Assembly: GCA_965214525.1 (NCBI GenBank)
Contig: OZ243959.1
Coordinates: forward strand, 434,001 to 498,000
DNA from: Qipengyuania_B sp965214525
GTDB lineage: Bacteria; Pseudomonadota; Alphaproteobacteria; Sphingomonadales; Sphingomonadaceae
Reading direction: 5' to 3'
DNA length: 64,000 nucleotides
The notes below the pieces were generated by a model, which saw nothing but the letters and a program-made list of their open reading frames with translations, had not been told where the DNA came from and did no database searches. This document shows, piece after piece, positions 1 to 8,651 of the stretch (position 1 is the stretch's first letter; each line of letters begins with the position of its first letter). Position numbers and translations under genes: made by a program.

Positions 1-1449
1 ATGGGGCGAATTGATAACAGGCCCCAATACAACCAACGCTTCCTCGTCACGGTCCTCGGTCAACAGTAGGTGAGCCAAATCAAGACGTATTTGTTCGTCA
101 AACGGCGCGTAGCGATAGGCATTCTCCAAAGCAATTAAGGCGTTTTCCGGAGGGTTAAATTCGCTTAAAGCAAATGTCCGATAATATCCGGCCAAAGCTT
201 CAGGATGCTCATTATTCAATTGATTTACTTCTAGGTAATATTTTCGCGCCAAAGCAAGATAGCTTTTCTCGCGTTTCGCATATTGCATCGCGACCCGCGC
301 TCGATATAGCATAGCGGTAATCGATTTTGGCTCCAGCGACAAAATCTTCTCCGCGGTCGCGTCGGCTTCAGCCAAATTATTCGCGTCAAACTCGGCTTCG
401 GTCGCTGTCAACAAGACCTTTATGTTCTGCGGATATTGCGCAGCTAGTTTGCGTGCCTCAGCTACGATGCGCCTTGCCTTCAAATCGGTAACACCAGCAT
501 TTTGCTGGATATGTAGCGGCATGCGCGCAGCTTCAGCTTCTGGGAGTCGCCTTACCTCAACCTCCGGCAGCTCAATGTCCAAAAAGCTGACCGTAAGACC
601 TCTGACACGTTCCTTTCGATACTGGTTCAGTTCTTTCTCAAGGACCTTCAAATTTCCGAAAGCAGTTTGAGCAGCGATAATGCTTTTTGTGCCTTCATTG
701 ATCAATCGTAGATAATTCGCAAGTTGCCCTGAGCGTGACGGGTTAAAAGATAGATAGCTTGTCGCTAGCCAGCCGTGCGCATAGCCAAGACCAAAATCCA
801 GATAGGTCGGCCTTTCGGGCGGATCAAACATACGTTCGGTATCAACGTCAAAGCGCTGGATTAATCCTCGCCGATACTCAGGCACATCGCCCAAATCAAA
901 ACTGCTATCGTTCAACCTTATAGTCGCGAACAGTTCTGCTAGACCTTCGATATACCAAAAAGGGTAGGCTGCTGCCGCATGTTGATACATGAAATAGTGA
1001 GCGTATTCATGGAATAGAACTTTGTCTGGCGGCAAACGATAATCATAGAAGTCGACCTGATCGCGCGTGCCAGGTGAACTCGAGCTTTGACGTTGACGAT
1101 CGATTTCGAGCGGAACAAACGCTACTGAGTTACCGGCACGACGGATGAAAAATCCTCCTACGCTATCGCTACCAATCAAATCCCCGATGTCGTCGGTTTT
1201 TCCGAATTGATATACGGTAACCTTGGCCGTGTCAGCGAGTTCGTCGCCGTCTGGGGGTAGCCCCCTGAATAATCTCATTGCTTGATCTAATCGTTCAAGG
1301 CTGCGGACCATCTTGGTCGCATCATCTTTGGTGCCAGCAGAATAAACCCGAAAGCGATCGCTTTCTGCTTCCCACCAAGTCTCTTCAGCCGCCTGCAGCG
1401 TGGTTGCAGAGCCCAATGATATGGCTAACAGGATAATTCGCAACAACAC
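1..1449 (-). CDS. Putative exported zinc metallopeptidase with C-terminal TPR-like repeats, 3' end cut by the window edge
   Basis: The frame is open from a GTG at 1449 to the window edge (483 codons, no stop), so the C-terminus is missing. The start is preceded by a GAGGGGA ribosome-binding sequence; TTG codons follow immediately and could be used instead. Residues 1 to about 20 form a hydrophobic signal peptide (LLRIILLAISLGSATTLQA). A gluzincin-type zinc site reads HEYAH at 147-151, with a candidate third ligand in the WYIEGLAE segment near 168. The second half is helical and looks like tetratricopeptide repeats. I infer a periplasmic peptidase of the MA-like/DUF1570 kind; the substrate is unknown. 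The gene lies 74 bases downstream of priA on the same strand. Its codons are clearly more AT-rich than those of its neighbours, which suggests transfer. Confidence 0.7.
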   Translation of the reverse strand, partial: MLLRIILLAISLGSATTLQAAEETWWEAESDRFRVYSAGTKDDATKMVRSLERLDQAMRLFRGLPPDGDELADTAKVTVYQFGKTDDIGDLIGSDSVGGFFIRRAGNSVAFVPLEIDRQRQSSSSPGTRDQVDFYDYRLPPDKVLFHEYAHYFMYQHAAAAYPFWYIEGLAELFATIRLNDSSFDLGDVPEYRRGLIQRFDVDTERMFDPPERPTYLDFGLGYAHGWLATSYLSFNPSRSGQLANYLRLINEGTKSIIAAQTAFGNLKVLEKELNQYRKERVRGLTVSFLDIELPEVEVRRLPEAEAARMPLHIQQNAGVTDLKARRIVAEARKLAAQYPQNIKVLLTATEAEFDANNLAEADATAEKILSLEPKSITAMLYRARVAMQYAKREKSYLALARKYYLEVNQLNNEHPEALAGYYRTFALSEFNPPENALIALENAYRYAPFDEQIRLDLAHLLLTEDRDEEALVVLGPVINSPH

Positions 1450-1523
1450 CCGTCCCCTCGTTACCAACCCGTTGTATAACGGCCGGTATCGGGCTGCACA
1501 AGATAGCGCTAGGCGAACGTGGT

Positions 1524-3701
1524 TCAAACGAAGCTGTACGGGTCGATATCCACCCCTACCCGAACCGAGCGGGGCAGGTCCAGCGCGCCCAGCCAGTCGC
1601 GGATCACCTGTTGCAGGGCGGCGGAGCGCTTGGCGTTGATGAGCAGGCGGTAGCGGTAGCGGTTCCTCAGCAGCGCCAGCGGGGCGGGGGCCGGGCCAAG
1701 CACGGCGATGTCCGGATGATCGGGCCGCGTAGCGCCGATGGCGCGAGCCGCATCGCGCGCTTCTGCCTCGTCTTCGCTGCTGACGATGATCGCTGCCCAG
1801 CGGCCGAAGGGCGGGGCATTGGCGTGACGGCGCATGTCGGTTTCGGTGGCGTAGAAGGCGTCGCGATCGCCTGCCGCCAGCGCTTCGATGACGCTTGCGG
1901 TCGGATGGCGCGTCTGGATGAGGACTTCGCCCGGCTTCTCGCCCCGGCCGGCACGGCCCGCGACCTGCGCGATCTGCTGATAGGTGCGTTCGGCGGCGCG
2001 CAGATCGCCGCCTTCAAGGCCCAAATCGGCATCGACCACGCCGACCAGCGTCAGATTGGGGAAATGGAACCCCTTGGTCACCAATTGCGTGCCCACGATC
2101 ACGTCGATCGCCCCGCCCTGGGCCGCCTCGACGAAGGCGGTCGCCTTGCCGGGGCTGGACAACGTGTCCGACGTCACCAGTGCCACCCGCGCATCCGGCA
2201 GGCGATCGGCAACCTCGTCCGCGATGCGTTCCACGCCCGGGCCGCAGGCGACCAGACAATCGGGTTCGCCGCAATCGGGACATCGTTCGGGCGGGCGTGT
2301 TTCGAACCCGCAATGATGGCAGGCGAGGCGGCGCGACAGGCGATGCTCCACCAGCCAGGCGGAGCAATTGGGGCACTGGAAGCGGTATCCGCAATTGCGG
2401 CACAGGGTCAGCGGGGCGTAACCACGCCGGTTCAGGAACAGCAGCGACTGTTCCCCCTTCGCCAGCCGGTCCGCCATCCGATCCACGAGCGTCCCCGCGA
2501 GCCATTGGCCCGAACCGGGCTTCTCCTGCGTAAGGTCAATGGTGGCGATGGACGGCATCGTCGCGCCGCCATAGCGGTTATCGAGTACAATCCTTCGATA
2601 TATTCCCTGCTCGGCCATGTGCAGGCTTTCCAGCGCCGGCGTGGCGCTTGCCAGCACGATCGGGATATGCTCGAACCGGGCGCGCATCACGGCGACATCG
2701 CGGGCGTTGTAGCGAACGCCGTCATCCTGCTTGAAGCTGACCTCATGCGCTTCGTCCACCACGATCAGGCCCAGATCGGCGTAAGGCAGGAACAGCGCCG
2801 AACGCGCGCCCACGACGACCTGCGCGCCCCCTTCCGCAGGTGCGCGGGCGATGGCTCGCCAGGCTCGGCGGCGTTCCGTAGACTTGAGCGAGGAATGCCA
2901 CAGTACGGGCGGCACGCCGAACCGGTCTTCGAAGCGCTTGAGGAATGCCTCGGTCAGCGCGATCTCCGGCAACAGAACCAGCACCTGCCGCCCCATGCGC
3001 AGCGCGTCCGCCATCGGCTCGAAATAGGTCTCGGTCTTGCCCGATCCGGTTACGCCGTCGAGCAGGATGGGAGCGAATGTCCGTTCGCGCACCGCTGTGC
3101 CGATGATGTCCGCGGCCTCGGCCTGGTCGCCCGTCAGCGCGGGCACGTCGTGATCAGGCTGCGCACGGGGGTAGGGCCGGTCGGAATCCACCTGCACCCC
3201 CTCCAGCGTGCCCGCGTTCAGCAGCCCGCGCAGCACCCCTTCCGACACGCCGGACATTGCCGACAAGTCGCGGATCGTGCCCTGCTCGCCTTGCAACGCG
3301 TCAAGCGCGCGTTCGCGTTGCGGCGTCATGCGTGGCGGCTCCTCGCCGGTCAGCCGGTACTCGGTCACGATCGCGGGGCCGGTGAGCGCCCCCCCGCTTG
3401 CCAGCACCATCCGCAGAACAGCGACCAGGGGCGCGCAATAATAATCCGCCGTCCATTCCACCAGCCGGCGCAATGGCTCGCGCAGGGGCGCGACCGGCAG
3501 CATCTCGTGCAGTGGTCGCAGCTTTGCGTCCGGCACCGGTTCGCTTGGCAGCAGGTCCGCTTCCCACACCACGCCCAGGATGATGCGTGGTCCCAGAGGC
3601 GCTTTCACCACCAACCCGGGTTCGGCGCACATGCCGTCGGGTATTGCGTAATCGAGCGGACCCAGGGCCGCGTTCAACGTAAGGATTCTGGCGCGGTTCA
3701 T
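1524..3701 (-). CDS. priA: Primosomal protein N' (replication restart helicase PriA)
   Basis: PriA is a 3'-to-5' superfamily 2 helicase that reloads the replisome at stalled forks. The product is 725 residues, a normal family length. It shows an N-terminal DNA-binding domain, Walker A GVTGSGKT near 216-223, a DEAH box near 316-319, and eight zinc-binding cysteines between about 434 and 477 in CxxC pairs. I place the start at the ATG at 3701 (MNRARILTLNAALGPLDYAIP), because PriA proteins begin just before this motif. An upstream in-frame TTG at 3743 would add 14 unconserved residues. It is divergent from the DUF4197 lipoprotein gene, with about 50 bases between them. Confidence 0.95.
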   Translation of the reverse strand: MNRARILTLNAALGPLDYAIPDGMCAEPGLVVKAPLGPRIILGVVWEADLLPSEPVPDAKLRPLHEMLPVAPLREPLRRLVEWTADYYCAPLVAVLRMVLASGGALTGPAIVTEYRLTGEEPPRMTPQRERALDALQGEQGTIRDLSAMSGVSEGVLRGLLNAGTLEGVQVDSDRPYPRAQPDHDVPALTGDQAEAADIIGTAVRERTFAPILLDGVTGSGKTETYFEPMADALRMGRQVLVLLPEIALTEAFLKRFEDRFGVPPVLWHSSLKSTERRRAWRAIARAPAEGGAQVVVGARSALFLPYADLGLIVVDEAHEVSFKQDDGVRYNARDVAVMRARFEHIPIVLASATPALESLHMAEQGIYRRIVLDNRYGGATMPSIATIDLTQEKPGSGQWLAGTLVDRMADRLAKGEQSLLFLNRRGYAPLTLCRNCGYRFQCPNCSAWLVEHRLSRRLACHHCGFETRPPERCPDCGEPDCLVACGPGVERIADEVADRLPDARVALVTSDTLSSPGKATAFVEAAQGGAIDVIVGTQLVTKGFHFPNLTLVGVVDADLGLEGGDLRAAERTYQQIAQVAGRAGRGEKPGEVLIQTRHPTASVIEALAAGDRDAFYATETDMRRHANAPPFGRWAAIIVSSEDEAEARDAARAIGATRPDHPDIAVLGPAPAPLALLRNRYRYRLLINAKRSAALQQVIRDWLGALDLPRSVRVGVDIDPYSFV

Positions 3702-3751
3702 GAACGAGACCGCTATATGGGCGTTCGACGCATGAGAGGACAAGGCCGGTC

Positions 3752-4456
3752 ATGAAACAAGCTGCATTCGATTCGCTATTCGTTCCAAATCGCCGTGGCT
3801 TTATCGGCGGCATCGGTGCTGGCGCGCTGCTGGCGCTAGGGGGCTGTCAGACCCTGCCCGCTTTCTCGCTGGAAGAAGCGGTGCGCCGCCTGTTGCTGGC
3901 CTCTAGCGAGCGGGCGTTCACCCGGATGCTGCAGCCAGACGGCTTCTGGGATGCGCAGGTGAGCCAGTCCGGTATCGCGAACCTGCTCGGCTCGCGGGGC
4001 GATGCGCTTGGCCGGATCCTCACCTCCACGCTGTTCAAGGAACGGCTGGAGGATGCCTTTGCCGATGTCGCCTTCGAAGCCACGGACCGCGCCGCGCCGA
4101 TCGTCACCGATGCGGTGCGGGTCATCGGCATACGCAATGCCTACGAACTGGTGAACGGCGACCCTCGCGCGGCCACGGCTTTCTTGCGCGGCGAATTGGG
4201 TGGCCGGCTGCTCGAGGCGATGGTGCCCGAAGTGTACGATGCTCTGCGCATCGCGGACGATCCGTTGATCGGGCAGGCATTGAACGCGCTAGTGGGCACG
4301 GACATCCGCTCGGCCGCCGATCGCCTCACCCGCAATGTCGAGGACGTGATCTGGAACGAGATCGGTCGGGAGGAAGCCATGATCCGCGACAACCCGCGAT
4401 TGCTGAACGACCGTGTGCTGGAACAAGCGTTCGGGCGGGACTCAACGCGCCCCTAG
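3752..4456 (+). CDS. DUF4197 family lipoprotein
   Basis: This 234-residue protein resembles the DUF4197 family, whose function is unknown. A twin arginine at residues 14-15 (RRGFIGG) is followed by a hydrophobic stretch and a lipobox ending LALGGC at Cys32. It is therefore probably exported, possibly through Tat, and lipid-anchored facing the periplasm. The rest is mainly helical. A GAGGA sequence about nine bases upstream supports the ATG at 3752. It is divergent from priA and convergent with the DUF2490 gene. No function can be assigned. Confidence 0.75.
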   Translation: MKQAAFDSLFVPNRRGFIGGIGAGALLALGGCQTLPAFSLEEAVRRLLLASSERAFTRMLQPDGFWDAQVSQSGIANLLGSRGDALGRILTSTLFKERLEDAFADVAFEATDRAAPIVTDAVRVIGIRNAYELVNGDPRAATAFLRGELGGRLLEAMVPEVYDALRIADDPLIGQALNALVGTDIRSAADRLTRNVEDVIWNEIGREEAMIRDNPRLLNDRVLEQAFGRDSTRP

Positions 4457-4483
4457 GGTGCGGGCATCGTCGGTCCGTTGCGA

Positions 4484-5131
4484 TCAGAAGGCGTAATTAA
4501 CCAGTAGACGCGGAACATGACTGATTGCATCCTCGCCTGACCGGTCGACATAGATAAGCCTGTAACCAACGCCGATCTGTGCCTGCGGGGTAAGTTTGTG
4601 GCGAAAATCGGCCGTCAACCAGACCTGTTCGAAGCCCTTGTCCAGCGCGCCCTGCTGTTTCAGGCGGAAGAATGCTTCGGCGCTCAAGGACAGGCTGTTC
4701 TTGTCGCCCAGGGGAATGCCATAGCCGATGGCTTCGCGCAGGCGCAGGCCACTGGGACGACCCTGATCGAACTGCCGCTGTTCGAGGCGCGACTGCAGCG
4801 AAACGCCCTTGAAGGTCAGGACGATGTCCTGGTGCGGGCGCAGTTCCCGACCCGCGCCGCTATTTTCGAGCAGGGTGAACCCGCCGCCGAACGCCAGCCA
4901 CGCGGTTGGCGCATGGCGGATGGTCAGGCGGGTCAGCAATTCGTCCTCGCGCACGCTGTCTCGGCTGAACCGCGGGGAGAACTCCAGCAGTCCGCTGGTG
5001 TTCTCGTCGAGTGACCAGCTGATGCGGGAATCGATCCAGTATTGCACGTCAGTTTCCTCGGCAGCGGCCGGGGCGGCGCCGATCAATGCAAGGAGGGCAC
5101 AAAGAGCGTTGGGCTTCACGGTTGTCAGCAT
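4484..5131 (-). CDS. DUF2490 family outer-membrane beta-barrel-like protein
   Basis: The 215-residue product starts with a Sec signal peptide of about 24 residues ending APAAA. Alternating hydrophobic/polar strands follow (for example LTIRHAPTAWLAFGGGFTL), and the protein ends in aromatic NYAF, typical of an outer-membrane barrel. It matches the DUF2490 pattern, whose role is unknown. The frame continues upstream to 5620, but only MLTTVKPNALC gives a signal peptide, and the upstream part lies opposite the transaldolase gene, so I start at 5131. It is divergent from the transaldolase gene. Confidence 0.75.
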   Translation of the reverse strand: MLTTVKPNALCALLALIGAAPAAAEETDVQYWIDSRISWSLDENTSGLLEFSPRFSRDSVREDELLTRLTIRHAPTAWLAFGGGFTLLENSGAGRELRPHQDIVLTFKGVSLQSRLEQRQFDQGRPSGLRLREAIGYGIPLGDKNSLSLSAEAFFRLKQQGALDKGFEQVWLTADFRHKLTPQAQIGVGYRLIYVDRSGEDAISHVPRLLVNYAF

Positions 5132-5189
5132 GGCGGGTGTCCTTATACAGCGGCTGGCCTTTGCAAAACCCTTTGCTACGGGGGAAACG

Positions 5190-5843
5190 ATGAAATTCTT
5201 CGCCGATACTGCCGAGATTGCCGATATCCGCGAACTGGCGGAGACCGGTTTGCTGGACGGGGTGACGACCAACCCTTCTCTCATCGCCAAATCCGGCCGC
5301 GACTTCATGGAGGTGACGCGGGAAATCTGCGGGATCGTGGATGGCCCGGTCAGCGCCGAAGTGGTGGCGCTCGAGCATGACGAGATGCTGCGCGAGGCGG
5401 AGATCCTGCGCAAGATCGCCGACAATGTCTGCATCAAGGTGCCGCTGACGATCGCCGGGCTGAAGACCTGCCGCAGGCTGACCGACGAAGGCACGATGGT
5501 GAACGTCACTCTGTGCTTTTCCGCGAACCAGGCATTGCTGGCTGCCAAGGCGGGGGCGACCTTCGTGTCCCCCTTTGTCGGCCGGCATGATGATAATGGG
5601 TTTGATGGGATGGACCTCATTCGCGATATTCGTCTGATCTACGACAATTATGCGTTCGATACCCAGATCCTGGTCGCCAGCGTGCGCCATTCCGGCCACG
5701 TTCTGGAAGCAGCCCGGATCGGTGCCGATGTGATGACCGCGCCGCCCAAGGTCATCAAGGCGCTGGCCAACCATATCCTCACTGACAAGGGCATCGAAGG
5801 CTTCCTCGCCGACTGGAAGACCACCGGTCAGATGATCGGTTAG
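5190..5843 (+). CDS. Transaldolase, small fructose-6-phosphate aldolase-like type
   Basis: The 217-residue protein belongs to the short class I aldolase family of transaldolases and fructose-6-phosphate aldolases. It carries TTNPS at 26-30 and the Schiff-base lysine in CIKVPL at Lys83. Bacterial enzymes of this size usually transfer dihydroxyacetone units in the non-oxidative pentose phosphate pathway; sequence alone does not settle transaldolase versus aldolase. The ATG at 5190 follows GGGGAAACG, and the product begins MKFFADTA as expected. An upstream in-frame extension to 4809 is antisense to the DUF2490 gene and not credible. cobT follows seven bases later. Confidence 0.92.
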   Translation: MKFFADTAEIADIRELAETGLLDGVTTNPSLIAKSGRDFMEVTREICGIVDGPVSAEVVALEHDEMLREAEILRKIADNVCIKVPLTIAGLKTCRRLTDEGTMVNVTLCFSANQALLAAKAGATFVSPFVGRHDDNGFDGMDLIRDIRLIYDNYAFDTQILVASVRHSGHVLEAARIGADVMTAPPKVIKALANHILTDKGIEGFLADWKTTGQMIG

Positions 5844-5850
5844 ATTGGCC

Positions 5851-7671
5851 GTGGCGGAAGAAACTCCCCTCGACCTGTTCAAGCGCGCGCTGACCGGTGC
5901 GGCGCGGGCGGTTTCCACCGAACCCGAGCTGGAAGTCGCCTGGAGTGCGGACGCGCCCAGTATTAGCGGCAAATCCATGCGCGTACCCTTGCCGGGGCGC
6001 AATCTGCCGCCCGATCAGGCGCGCGAGGCGCGCGGCTTCGCCGACAGCTTCGCGCTGAAGTTGCGCCATCACAACGATCCGCTGCACGATGCGCACGCCC
6101 CATCCGAGCCGCTCGCAAGGGCGTGTTACGATGCGGTGGAGCAAGTCCGCTACGAGGCGCTGGGCGCGAATGATTATGCCGGGGTCGGCAGCAATCTGGA
6201 CGCTGCGACCAGCGTGCGTGTCCGGTCCGATCCCATCGCGCGGGCGACGCAACGCAGCGAAGTGCCTTTGCAAAGCGCGCTCGGCCTGTTGCTGCGCGAG
6301 AAGCTGACCGGACGGCCCGTGCCCGATGCGGCGCGCAAGGGCGTCGACATGGTGCGCGCCTTCATCGAAGACCATGCAAGCGGGGATTTCGACGCCCTGG
6401 CGACTTCGCTTCACGACCAGCGCGCGTTCCAGGACCTCGCGCTCGACATGCTGCGGCATCTCGACCTCATCCAGCAGAACCCGGACGCTACCGATCCCGA
6501 CGACGACGGCGCCGACGACGATGGCGACGAGGCGCCCGACGAGGACGAGGGAGAAGCTGGCGCGGACCAGCGCGACGAAAGCGCGGTCGACATGGCGGGT
6601 GAGCGGCAGGAAGGCGGGGGAGAAAGCGATTCCGAAAGCGAGGCGGCATCCGACGAGAGGATGACCGACGGCGATCACGGCGACGAGGGAGAGGACGGCA
6701 TGATGCCCGTGCGCCCGAACCGCCAATGGACCGATATTCCCGACAGCTTCGAATACACATCGTTCACCACCCGTTTCGACGAGGAAATCGCCGCCGGCGA
6801 GCTGTGCGATCAAGAGGAGTTGGAGCGGCTGCGCGTCTATCTCGACAGCCAATTGACCGGGATGCAGGGCGTCGTGACGCGCCTTGCCAACCGCCTGCAA
6901 CGCCGCCTGATGGCGCAGCAGAACCGCAGTTGGGATTTCGATCAGGAGGAGGGCCTGCTCGATGCGGCGCGGCTCGCCCGCGTCGTCATGTCGCCGGGCC
7001 ATTCGCTCAGCTACAAGGTCGAGCGCGACATCGCGTTCAAGGATACCGTCGTCACCCTGCTGATCGACAATTCGGGTTCGATGCGTGGGCGGCCGATCAG
7101 CATCGCGGCGATCAGCGCCGATATCCTCGCCCGGACGCTGGAACGGTGTGGGGTCAAGACGGAGATCCTGGGCTTCACCACCCGCGCATGGAAGGGGGGG
7201 CAGGCGCGCGAAGCCTGGCTAGCCGATGGCAAGCCCGCCGAACCCGGCCGGCTGAACGATCTGCGCCACATCCTCTACAAGCAGGCGGACGAGCCGTGGC
7301 GGCGGGCCAGGCGCAATCTGGGCCTGATGATGCGCGAGGGGCTGCTGAAGGAGAATATCGATGGGGAGGCCCTGTTATGGGCACATTCCCGCCTGTTAGC
7401 CCGCAGGGAAGACCGCCGCATCCTGATGGTGATTTCCGATGGCGCGCCGGTGGACGATTCGACGCTGAGCGTGAACTCCGCGGGCTATCTCGAAGCGCAT
7501 CTGCGCAAGGTGATCGAGTGGATCGAAAGCAAGTCGCCCGTGCAATTGGTGGCGATCGGCATCGGGCACGACGTCACCCGCTATTACAAGAGGGCGGTGA
7601 CAATCATGGACGCAGAACAACTGGGCGGGACGATCATCGAGCAGTTGGCGGGGTTGTTCGAGGGGGAGTGA
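5851..7671 (+). CDS. cobT: Cobaltochelatase subunit CobT-like protein
   Basis: The 606-residue protein matches CobT, which partners the AAA ATPase CobS and the large subunit CobN in cobalt insertion during aerobic cobalamin synthesis. A helical N-terminal region is followed by a very acidic low-complexity linker (about residues 205-295, runs of Asp/Glu) and a C-terminal von Willebrand A domain. The metal-ion-dependent adhesion motif DNSGSM lies near residue 405. I prefer the GTG at 5851 (MAEETPLDLF); a TTG at 5845 is the alternative. Neither cobS nor cobN is adjacent, so its chelatase partners are encoded elsewhere or it serves another AAA partner. Confidence 0.88.
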   Translation: MAEETPLDLFKRALTGAARAVSTEPELEVAWSADAPSISGKSMRVPLPGRNLPPDQAREARGFADSFALKLRHHNDPLHDAHAPSEPLARACYDAVEQVRYEALGANDYAGVGSNLDAATSVRVRSDPIARATQRSEVPLQSALGLLLREKLTGRPVPDAARKGVDMVRAFIEDHASGDFDALATSLHDQRAFQDLALDMLRHLDLIQQNPDATDPDDDGADDDGDEAPDEDEGEAGADQRDESAVDMAGERQEGGGESDSESEAASDERMTDGDHGDEGEDGMMPVRPNRQWTDIPDSFEYTSFTTRFDEEIAAGELCDQEELERLRVYLDSQLTGMQGVVTRLANRLQRRLMAQQNRSWDFDQEEGLLDAARLARVVMSPGHSLSYKVERDIAFKDTVVTLLIDNSGSMRGRPISIAAISADILARTLERCGVKTEILGFTTRAWKGGQAREAWLADGKPAEPGRLNDLRHILYKQADEPWRRARRNLGLMMREGLLKENIDGEALLWAHSRLLARREDRRILMVISDGAPVDDSTLSVNSAGYLEAHLRKVIEWIESKSPVQLVAIGIGHDVTRYYKRAVTIMDAEQLGGTIIEQLAGLFEGE

Positions 7672-7674
7672 GCC

Positions 7675-8205
7675 TTAAGGCTTCAAAGCGTATTGGCGGC
7701 GCGGATCGCCTTTCGCAAGATACTTTCCAACCACGAACATCGCGAGGCCGAGAATGGCGAGATTGGTGCCGATGAAACTTACCCAGAACTGCGCAGGCGT
7801 CAGGCTGTCGATCAGGCCGAAGCGGGGATTGGTGGTCACTTGGCTGAACCCCGCCATCAGCAGACCCGCATAGCTGAAGGTGAAGCGCATCTGATGGTTG
7901 TGCAGCCATGCGGGGTCGCCTGTCTTGCGCCATCGAATCAGCGCGAAGGCACCGACGAGGGCGCTGATGCCGCCGACCAGAATGAACAGGTGAAAGAAGC
8001 CCCAGCCGCTATCGCCGAACTCCAGCACCGAGGCAGGCACGAAGGCCACTACGCTGGTTGTAATGATGATGGCCATGACATAGGCGTAAGCCCATCGGCG
8101 GTGCCGCTTGCCGCCCTTCGGAAGCACGAACACGATGGCTCCCGTCGCGATGGCGACCACTGCCGAGATAAGGTGGATTTGCAACAGCAGCGACAGGTCG
8201 GACAT
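7675..8205 (-). CDS. DUF2306-type integral membrane protein
   Basis: The 176-residue protein has about five hydrophobic transmembrane segments (for example LISAVVAIATGAIVFVLP and FFHLFILVGGISALVGAFAL). It also has HNHQMRF and histidine-bearing loops typical of DUF2306-like proteins. Its function is unknown. An AGGAGG sequence five bases before the ATG at 8205 fixes the start; the longer frame to 8268 has no such support. It is convergent with cobT (three bases apart) and divergent from the parD gene. Confidence 0.75.
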   Translation of the reverse strand: MSDLSLLLQIHLISAVVAIATGAIVFVLPKGGKRHRRWAYAYVMAIIITTSVVAFVPASVLEFGDSGWGFFHLFILVGGISALVGAFALIRWRKTGDPAWLHNHQMRFTFSYAGLLMAGFSQVTTNPRFGLIDSLTPAQFWVSFIGTNLAILGLAMFVVGKYLAKGDPRRQYALKP

Positions 8206-8316
8206 GGGGGCCTCCTGTAATGTATGTAGTCGAAGTGACTTACAGGGGCAATACAGTTCGGCGTCCATGCGGTTCGCGTTCTTGTCGCTCCTTACAACGT
8301 ATGATAAAGTATGCTC

Positions 8317-8607
8317 ATGGCTAAACTCGAACGCATCACCGTCACAATGCCCGAAGAGATGGCGGCCAAGCTGCGCGCCGCCGTGAATTCAGGCGAGTAT
8401 GCCACCACCAGTGAGGTCGTGCGCGAGGCTTTGCGTGATTGGAGCGACTATCGGGATCGGCGGCTGGCGGCGGTTGATCGGCTAAGACAGATGGTCGCTG
8501 ATGCGGGGGCAGGGCCATCCTATCCAGCTGAGCAGGTATTCGCTGAAATACGCCAGGATGTTGCCGAACAGGCCGCCAAGTACCGTGCCGAAGATCGGCA
8601 AGCATGA
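8317..8607 (+). CDS. ParD-like type II antitoxin (ribbon-helix-helix)
   Basis: The 96-residue product has the ParD pattern. A beta strand LERITVTMP is followed by two helices containing SGEYATTSEVVREALRDW, then a charged toxin-binding tail. Such antitoxins repress their own operon and neutralise a ParE toxin. The ATG at 8317 gives the usual MAKLERITV start; an ATG at 8311 is also in frame. The stop overlaps the ATG of the following frame as in parDE operons (ATGA). That following toxin frame keeps only about 15 codons, so this antitoxin appears orphaned. Confidence 0.85.
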   Translation: MAKLERITVTMPEEMAAKLRAAVNSGEYATTSEVVREALRDWSDYRDRRLAAVDRLRQMVADAGAGPSYPAEQVFAEIRQDVAEQAAKYRAEDRQA

Positions 8608-8651
8608 TTAAAATCAAGCAGAGCGCGCTCGATGATCTGCGGGAAATTTCG
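8604..8651 (+). pseudogene. Remnant of a ParE toxin gene, truncated and joined in frame to a nitroreductase gene
   Basis: The ATG at 8604 overlaps the parD stop. It encodes MIKIKQSALDDLREIS, which resembles the N-terminal strand and first helix of ParE/RelE toxins (typically ...SPxAxxDLxxI). The frame then runs directly into MTLTDAVRTRRSIRAF, the start of a nitroreductase. The toxin core and catalytic/binding residues are absent. Either a deletion removed the rest of parE, or the match is too short to be a toxin. I favour a deletion because of the ATGA overlap. Confidence 0.55.

Noticed and set aside
1611..3755. A 714-codon open frame opposite priA on the plus strand
   Set aside because: It is an antisense shadow of a confidently identified gene in GC-rich DNA; its product is rich in Arg, His, Gln and Ala with no domain.
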